A DNA stretch of 64,000 nt from Hymenopus coronatus (taxonomy: Eukaryota; Arthropoda; Insecta; Mantodea; Hymenopodidae): positions 288,403,784 to 288,467,783 of the forward strand of contig CM060900.1 of NCBI GenBank assembly GCA_030762935.1, written 5' to 3'. Numbering within the stretch: position 1 is the stretch's first letter; each line of letters begins with the position of its first letter. Below are positions 57,854 through 64,000 of this stretch, piece by piece. The position numbers were made by a program, and so were the translations under genes. The notes under the pieces are model-generated. The model was given only the letters and a program-made list of their open reading frames with translations. It had not been told where the DNA came from and searched no databases.

Positions 57854-58135
57854 TTGTACGAACAGCTGTACTCAAAACTATCGAGGGGGATGAAAGAAAT
57901 ATTTAGGCGTCGTGTGCAGCGCACATATATACAACATGTAATACTTACCAAAGCACTAAGTGTAATTTCAAATACCAGAATTATAACAACAGATAATGAA
58001 CTAGGCTCCAAAGTCACATTTGGCGTAACAAATGATGCATTCGCATCTGAATATTTAACACAATTATTGTACAAAGTAGAGGAGAGTAACCTTTATTACA
58101 ATGGCATCGAAAGGTTTTATCACATATACCGTTAA
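57854..58135 (+). other. 93-codon plus-strand frame in the LARD interior
   Basis: It reads MYEQLYSKLSRGMKEIFRRR and continues with mixed polar and hydrophobic residues unlike the Lys/Asn-rich frames usual in A-rich DNA. No family was recognised, and it is opposite to the inferred element orientation. It may be a captured fragment or chance. Confidence 0.25.
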
Positions 58136-58659
58136 AATAAGTGATGTAGAAATTGTTTGACAAAAGTACACATTCGATTTAAACAAAATTTATGTTTACC
58201 ACATCTAAAACAGGTATCACACATGCGTCTATCGAGACCAAAATAAGACTGGTTTCAGAACCATTAGACTCATAAAACTATTTTTAGAATGGCCAAAGGA
58301 TTAAAACACGATTATCTGGGTTGCTGTAACAACTGTTGAAATTTCCAGAACCAAGATTTGGAAAGCAAATTAGAAATACTTGCATATGAGTAACACACGT
58401 AAATGCATCAAAACAGTTATCTACTGTTGCAGCGGAGTAAATATAGAAAGAGATAAGCAACCACATCCTTTTAAAGATTACCACTCCAGAGGGAAATCTT
58501 AATATTTAAAGCGACAGTCCAAGAAATATAAACTAGCGATAAAATAAGCGCTGAAATAAAAGTATTTTGATAAAGAGAATTGATAGATAATTACATGTGT
58601 AGATTAACTTCCGTTGAAGCATGGGTAATCTTAAAGTTTTACTGAAAACCTTACATTTC

Positions 58660-58678
58660 GTATGCAGTCACTGCATAC
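58660..58678. repeat. 19-bp perfect hairpin
   Basis: GTATGCAGTCACTGCATAC: 9-bp arms with a single-base loop. Confidence 0.85.
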
Positions 58679-59300
58679 ATCTAAGTGTAAGAATCATGGC
58701 ATTTAACACAAGAATGGAAGGGGAGGGTGGCAGGGATTACGTCGATGGTCAGTACAAACTGAATTTCTAAAGTGACACAAAAAAAAATTCTAAACATTAT
58801 GTTGCTAATGGCATACATTTATAGTGCCGTACTGAAAATGTGTTATATTGACTGTTTTTTTCCCAATGGAAATAAAGCGATGCAGTAACATCATAAAGAT
58901 ATATGCTTGCACATTAGCATTCATAGACTAAATAAATTAATTATAATCCTAGGCAAATGCAGTTGAATAAAGTGTTCTTTTGAAAAATCAACTGATTCGA
59001 AAATAATGCAAATTGTGATCTTTAGAGACGAATCCCTTCAAATATGCTCCAAAGATTACCCTTAAATAAAAATACAAAAGTATTTTAATTACAAAATTTT
59101 GAATTGGTAAGTCACTGAAAGAGATTGAAAACAGCAGTATACATTGAAACATCAGGCAACTACATTTATGATATCAAGTGCTGGCAATAATATAGTAAAA
59201 GTAAAAAAAAAAGTGTCCGGAGGGTTGCAATGTATATGCAAAATCGAGGCAGAGTTTTTGGGTGACATCTTATATCAGTGTTATTCCACTATTTGTGAAT

Positions 59301-59530
59301 AAAAGGTCGGGAATTGAAATCTACTTTTCAGTAATATAGTTTTGAAAAGCCTGCGCTACAACCTAACTCTCTCATGATGGATTAATAACTAGAGGGATCG
59401 AACTCTACTTTGCAATAAATTAACTTTGAAAAGTCGGTTGCGTCCACCATATTGTTGAGGTACGGGATCGAACCATACTCTTCCCTAACGAAACGCTGAT
59501 TTCGGGGAAGAGCCGACGCCTCGACCATAA
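59301..59530 (-). other. Three tandem tRNA-like modules beside the right LTR
   Basis: On the minus strand three units of about 70-85 bases repeat the order: D-arm-like start (TGGTCGAGGCGTCGG, TGGTGGACGCAACCG, AGGTTGTAGCGCAGG), hairpin, then a T-arm/B-box (GGTTCGATCCC, GAGTTCGATCCC, ATTTCAATTCCC). The hairpin stems are 59478-59485 with 59505-59512 (8 bp), 59408-59415 with 59426-59433 (7 of 8 bp) and 59324-59330 with 59343-59349 (7 bp). Stem sequences differ while pairing is kept. The first unit overlaps the expected primer-binding site. Acceptor stems are not evident, so these are not standard tRNA genes. Confidence 0.55.
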
Positions 59531-60361
59531 TGTCACAACTAGGGTTGGACACAGGGGGGAATAGCTATTTGAGGGTGGTAAAAGGAAGGCAGATGGTAGA
59601 GCAATGATAACAATGCAAAGGAAATCCAGATAATATAAATATATTGAGAAATAAAGTACGAAAGGCAAATATACTTTACAATAAAATAGTAAGATAAATT
59701 ACAAAACAAGACAAGCGTGTCAGGCGTTTCGTGTCGAGCGAGACCTAATTCCAAATACGAAAGACAAGAATTGGTAATATAGTTAATATTCAACAAAAGG
59801 TTCTTACCTTTTAGGTTGATTAGCTCGACGAGAAGAAAGATGTGTGTCGGTGTGCCAGTGACCCGGGGTGGGGCCTCGGACGTCCCTCGGGCAGCGAGTC
59901 TGCCTCTTTCAAGTACTGAGAACCAAAAGCGCCCGGAATTCAAGATTCCAGACAATTTTATACTAGACAATTGTCTCTAGGGGGTTCTTCAGAATCTACG
60001 CCCAGGCTCTTAATAAATCCACCAATCAAAATACAGTATTTAAAAGATAAGACAGAGCTTCTTACATGATGTGCTTGGGATTAAGTCTATGAAATGTCAC
60101 GTAGCTTCTGGGAAGTGGTTGAAAGCCCACACAAGCTCATAAGTTGCAAAATGTGGTAAGATGTTGCATTAATCAGAGGAAGACACATCCGGTTATAATA
60201 ACAAAGAAAACCATAAATTTTCCTCTTATTCAGCCCAAGAATCCGGTTTTTAAGAAATTCAGAAATTTATAAGAAAATGGAATTCTAAAACATTTACAAT
60301 AATGAGACTTAAAACAAACTATAAGCTAATTAAAAAATACTCGTCAATCACTTACGTGACA
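59531..60361 (-). repeat. LTR, right copy (831 bp)
   Basis: It is collinear with the left LTR over its whole length, from TGTCACAACTAGGGTTGGAC to CTTACGTGACA. In the inferred minus orientation this is the 5' LTR and carries the promoter. Confidence 0.95.
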
Positions 60362-60365
60362 ATAT
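60362..60365 (+). repeat. Target site duplication (right) of LTR element
   Basis: ATAT, matching 50355-50358. Confidence 0.75.
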
Positions 60366-60499
60366 AGTTAAGTCCAGAATATTTTGAAGTCAATAAAGAA
60401 GTTAATTTTTCTTGTATTGTTAAATGCTGGCTCCTCTAAAGAAATTGGCATTTGCTTAATTTCTGGATTTTATTATCTTTCTTGATATTTTGTTATCTT

Positions 60500-60625
60500 A
60501 CTGCTGTCAGCTGAATCATCTGGCTGATAATCAGGATTGTCATTGCTATCAGAACCTAAGAACTCCCTTAGCAGTTGTTCATCGTTTTCTTCTTTGGATC
60601 TTTCAGTTCTTGTGCATGCTGTAAG
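60500..60625 (-). pseudogene. Short acidic frame, possibly the leader of the DDE-like gene left of the LARD
   Basis: On the minus strand, after a CTTACAG acceptor-like site, the frame reads KEENDEQLLREFLGSDSNDN then PDYQPDDSADSSK and ends in stops. Acidic Ser/Asp leaders with PDYxPxxxSxDS are common at the N-terminus of transposase-like proteins, and the CGGQN-type gene lies on the same strand beyond the LARD. The link is an inference; a host exon is the alternative. Confidence 0.35.
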
Positions 60626-60639
60626 TTATTCCTTTTAAC

Positions 60640-62035
60640 TCAGTAACCAATAATGATAATACCAGCATCTGTTATAAAATTAGCTTATAATAATACTCAC
60701 AAGATTCACTGACATTTCCTTCACTCTTCTGTATCATCAGAACCATTTTATCTATCTTCCTTCCTCTTGATTCCACTGTGATGCTTCACATTTACACACT
60801 GGTCAAGGAATGAAACATCACTAGCTTCCTTTAATTAGAATCATTATTGAACATTACTTCTCATAGAACAATCGACAGCAGTTGATAAACCTTTGTCTAC
60901 AATGGTCCTGTAGCATACAATTTTATCTTGAAAAGACAAATCAGCTTTCCCGTTAATTGATGCATGCTGTAGTTAGAGTCAAAGGGACGGAATAGCTTTT
61001 CTGTCTATTTGACCCGCATTATGATCAGGAGCAGACAAATGGAACAGCTTTTTCGTTTGTATGACTCTTAGTATAATTTATCGAATGTAGATATGTTGAT
61101 ACCTAACTTCTAAATGGTGTAAGCTAGAGATATGTTCGTCTGATCCCAAGATAACGTAACAATATGTAAAAAGCGTGAAAATATAGTTACGTCTCTTTGA
61201 CACTAAGCAGTCGAACAGTCTGAGATCTCTTTATGTAGGGTAATACTACTATCTTTCAGTCCTTTCCCTCTACCTTTAGTCTAGTGGTATGGTATGTGGT
61301 TTTCTCTTCTCTAATATAAAAGGGTCACAACTAGGAGCAGTTGTATACATTGCACAGCAGCCCTGAAGAGGGCCCCAACAAGAAGTTGAAACATTGATAC
61401 AAGTAAGAAATGATGACAGATCCTCAACCAGAAGCCAGCAATACTAGTAAAGGAAGTACTTCATTCATAATAAGGAAAATGCATATAAGAAAAGAATGCT
61501 TTTTAAAGTAATATTAAAATACATGAGAGATATATGGAAATTGTAATGGGTAGCGGAAAACTTGGATACTGGATACAATGTTTTAAGGCATCTTTTTTAT
61601 GTAGTGATATTGTGCCCCTACTCCCAAGAATATTGTTGCATCCCAATTATGTCAAACTCGTATTTTCCAAGAAAATTGGACTGTATTAATTAATAGCTTT
61701 ATGCTTGCTTTCACTGTCACCCACCGATATTATGAAAAGCTAAGTACTGAAGTAGTGCAATCCATCCAAATATTTGATACTAAATTTCACTGGAAATTCT
61801 TTCTTTGAGGAGGCCCCATAAATAAAAAGTATGTGCATATGTACACAAGTGCATTGCACGTTTGTGTGTGTGCTTTTTTACATGCTTTATTTAGCAGCAT
61901 GCCCCATTACATTGTAATTGATATAATATGTATAACATGTATTGATATAATAATATTTGACATCTTACAGTTATAAATTATTAATTTTGCATATTTGCAT
62001 ATCACTGAAGTTTATAGAGTTTCTGAACTAAACAC
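60640..62035. other. Non-coding stretch with a TATA-like site
   Basis: No gene was recognised. TATAAAAGGG at 61315 is followed by GCAGTTG 24 bases on, a weaker promoter-like pair. Two similar blocks, GGAATAGCTTTTCTGTCTAT and GGAACAGCTTTTTCGTTTGT, lie about 53 bases apart near 60990-61055. Confidence 0.4.
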
Positions 62036-62039
62036 AAAT

Positions 62040-62800
62040 GCGAAGATGTTTGCGAATTAATTGTTCATGTATTACAGGCCAGATGCCTCCGGTTTTCTTT
62101 ATTCCATTTACCAGTTCTCTCCTTTGTGTAGTCAATTGTACACAATCAAATAATATATGGTTTATATGGGCCTTCATTACAATTACAGAGCAGATTGTCG
62201 ATTAATTTGAATGTATGTAAATATAATTGTATTTTCCCATATCCTGTCACCACAGTTAGGAGTTCCGAGAATAAGGGAATTTTTGCTGTACTCTACTTAT
62301 AACTGATGGGAACAACATTTTGGTGATTGCTCCCTTCATTGCACTTGTCCATTGATCTTGCCATCTTTAGAGTCCAGCTTCCTTTTGTTAAGATTCTATG
62401 ATTTCTGAATACATTTTTTTAAAGTCTAAAATGATTTTATTCTCTGTGTATACCACTACATGGTTTTAAGTGGTCTTCATTTCCTGTAATTTATTTTAGT
62501 TCATAGAGGACTTTTAAAATTGCTATTTCCTCTGCTTGATTAATGCTGCACCTGCCATGTAATTTAAACTTTAATTGCTGAGATATATTTCCATTTTCAA
62601 ATGTTACTCCTGCAATTCCTGCTTTGTTTCCAATCTTGCTGCCATTTGTATAAATTTATAATTCATAGGTTTTGTTTCTTCAAGTTTCTGGGTATGTATT
62701 TATTCTGATGGTTGATGAAGTTATCTAAATAAACTCCTAGGTACTTCATCTCATCAGTTTGTTTTAGTCTTCTGTAATTTAAGTAGATATTGACATCTCT
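62040..62800 (-). pseudogene. LINE 3' end with RNase H domain (I/R1-like)
   Basis: On the minus strand DEMKYLGVYLDNFINHQNKY (end of RT) leads to IYTNGSKIGNKAGIAGVTFE, then CSINQAEEIAILKVLYEL, an RNase H fold with the catalytic Asp of YTDGS changed to Asn and the Glu of QAEExA kept. A decayed C-terminal part with an NHILFDC motif follows near 62140. LINEs of the I, R1 and some Jockey lineages carry such an RNase H. Confidence 0.7.
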
Positions 62801-63179
62801 TGAATTATTTCTTTTTCTTGATATTAGTAAAGCCTATGGTTTCTTTTCATTCAAATCAAATTTATTCGCTGTAAGATTTCATGACAGAAATATTGGCTTC
62901 ATCAAATATAAGAAAAATTACATTATATGAAAAGTTTAACACAATTAGGAAATAAATTGACAAGATAAAGTATAAGGTGTTCCTATTTACAAGTTACAAT
63001 TGAATACAAGATGCATTATTGGAAAATACCTATTATATGTATATATCATTATACATCCTAAATGAACTATAAGCAATGACCAATTTAATACAAAATAGAT
63101 TTCTTGAAATAAGTGTAGCATTTAGTCATCTTCACCATAGCTGATAGTGCATACTTTTTCTTGTTTATTTATTCACCTT

Positions 63180-64000
63180 GGCAGTTCTTGGACTTGTAAC
63201 AGACACCATAAAAGTAATGCATTAGTATGGGTAGTTATTAAGTGGTTCTGATTAAATTCACATAATTTCAAATCTTACCTATTCCATGGCCCTTAAATTC
63301 ATCAATTGAATGGAACTGATTATTAAGTAGGAATTTATGAATTTCATTTTTGAATTATGTTATGCAATTTTTGTTTTTCAAATATATAGGAAAATGATTG
63401 TACAGTTTAATTCCAGTATGGTTAAATGATTTCTCAAAGATACTGGTTTTATGAGAGATCACATGCAGATTATTTTTATTTCTAGTATTATATGTATGTA
63501 TCTCATCATTGGTTGACAAACATGTTATATTTTTCATAACATGTACTAGTTGTTCTTTTATGTATAAACTTGGTAATACTAGAATATTTCATTTTTTAAA
63601 GTGCTCATGACAACTTTCTGTGTTAGATATTCCCATGATTTATTTTATTTTCTGTAGATTAACATCCTTTAACCTGGTTGGTCATATCGAACGATGAATG
63701 AAATTGGTGAAATGATGCTCAAATGATATTCTGGGTTCATGGATCTTAAAGTTACTCGACGTTATCTTCTCAGGATAAGGGGAAATTCCGAAAAAAAAAC
63801 CTTATCCAGGTAACTCACCCTAACTGAGATTCGAACTCATGACCTGTGGAAATGATTATTCTTATGGCCTTTTTTTTATGCAGTTTGAAAATTAAATTAT
63901 TGTTAACTGAGTTACCCCACAATGCAACCCCATATGATATATGTGAGTAAAAACATGCAAAATAGCAGGTTCTTAGAGTCTTTGTGGAAACTTTTCTTTA
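63180..64000 (-). pseudogene. LINE ORF2 C-terminus (CR1/Jockey-like), interrupted by a SINE
   Basis: On the minus strand, HISYGVALWGNSVNNNLIFK then LHKKKAIRIII enter from the right edge. Beyond the SINE come ISNTESCHEHF, LYIKEQLVHVMKNITC, DEIHTYNTRNKNNLHVISHK, FNHTGIKLYNHFPIYLKN and FLLNNQFHSIDEF. This is the conserved C-terminal region of many LINE ORF2 proteins (NTRxxxxL... YNxLPxxIK... FYSxxEF). The RT itself lies outside the window. Confidence 0.8.
63655..63880 (-). mobile_element. tRNA-derived SINE inside the LINE C-terminus
   Basis: On the minus strand GGTCATGAGTTCGAATCTCA gives a B box/T-arm, followed by a body (GAGTTACCTGGATAAGG, CCTTATCCTGAGAAGATAAC, ATCATTTCACCAATTTCATT, ATCGTTCGATATGACCAACC). 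The LINE reading (LHKKKAIRIII / LQKIK-stop-IMGIS) repeats on both sides, suggesting a diverged target duplication. It is a different family from the TATAGAATGGGAC SINE. Confidence 0.6.

Larger units (their letters stand above)
50359..60361 (-). mobile_element. 10-kb LTR retrotransposon without gag-pol (LARD-like)
   Basis: Two near-identical LTRs and a 4-bp ATAT target duplication define a complete element. The 8.3-kb interior has no frame above about 110 codons on either strand and no gag, protease, RT, RNase H or integrase motif, the definition of a large retrotransposon derivative. Orientation is inferred as minus: a purine tract (GGAGGAGAGAGATG, reading minus) abuts the left LTR as a polypurine tract should, and TGGTCGAGGCG begins 3 bases after the right LTR on the minus strand, where a primer-binding site is expected. 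The 4-bp duplication and TGT...ACA ends suggest a gypsy-type partner supplies the enzymes. Low LTR divergence implies a fairly recent insertion. Confidence 0.88.

Noticed and set aside
51188..59530. Nuclear copy of mitochondrial DNA, suggested by A-rich strand bias and tRNA-like parts
   Set aside because: No mitochondrial protein or rRNA is visible, the T-arms are of nuclear TTCGATC type, and flanking LTRs explain the block.
61363..61392. Hammerhead ribozyme (CTGAAGA ... GAAAC) as found in Penelope-like elements
   Set aside because: The core words are present, but stem II has at most three pairs and stems I and III were not found.
1..64000. CRISPR array, operon, phage or other prokaryotic system
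   Set aside because: No regularly spaced repeats with unique spacers, no Shine-Dalgarno-led gene clusters, and clear eukaryotic splice sites and retroelements.

Overview
The window is from a nuclear genome that is AT-rich, intron-bearing and packed with transposons, almost certainly an arthropod and most likely an insect with a large genome. The grounds are one conserved protein-coding exon (a WDR44-like WD40 protein) with consensus splice sites, and a transposon mix usual for arthropods: piggyBac elements, hAT elements of the CGGBP1-like type, Tc1-like elements, Penelope-like elements with GIY-YIG endonucleases, Jockey/I-like LINEs, gypsy fragments and several tRNA-derived SINE families. No bacterial genes, CRISPR array, rRNA or intact tRNA gene was seen. 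The species cannot be named from the sequence.

Layout. 1-18.8 kb: LINE reverse-transcriptase relics (1-345, 5.4-8.2 kb and 9.9-11.1 kb, all minus), a hAT 3' end (1.5-2.0 kb), SINEs including an inverted pair (6.1-6.5 kb), a long dispersed repeat holding a Tc1-like transposase remnant (11.5-13.7 kb), and a decayed but structurally complete piggyBac with TTAA target sites (13.78-16.18 kb). 18.81-19.39 kb: the single host exon. 20-29.5 kb: a CGGBP1-like hAT relic, a second decayed piggyBac with TTAA sites (23.46-25.67 kb), two head-to-tail Penelope-like fragments, and a gypsy-type fragment whose upstream region carries two perfect heat-shock elements. 31.6-32.6 kb: a TIR element with an 8-bp target duplication. 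32.7-36.1 kb: a second copy of the dispersed repeat.

36.1-47 kb is a nested stack: a minus-strand Jockey-like LINE was split by a plus-strand LINE (14-bp target duplication), which in turn took a SINE (13-bp target duplication). 47-50 kb holds a Penelope-type endonuclease relic and a decayed DDE-like transposase. 50.36-60.36 kb is one large LTR element with nearly identical 0.83-kb LTRs and an 8.3-kb interior that has no recognisable gag or pol (LARD-like). It contains reiterated tRNA-like/hairpin modules and is the least explained structure here. 62-64 kb holds two further LINE 3' ends.

No genes here work together as a system. The only likely functional host feature is the WDR44 exon; the rest of the window is plausibly intron or flank of that gene, filled by layered transposon insertions.
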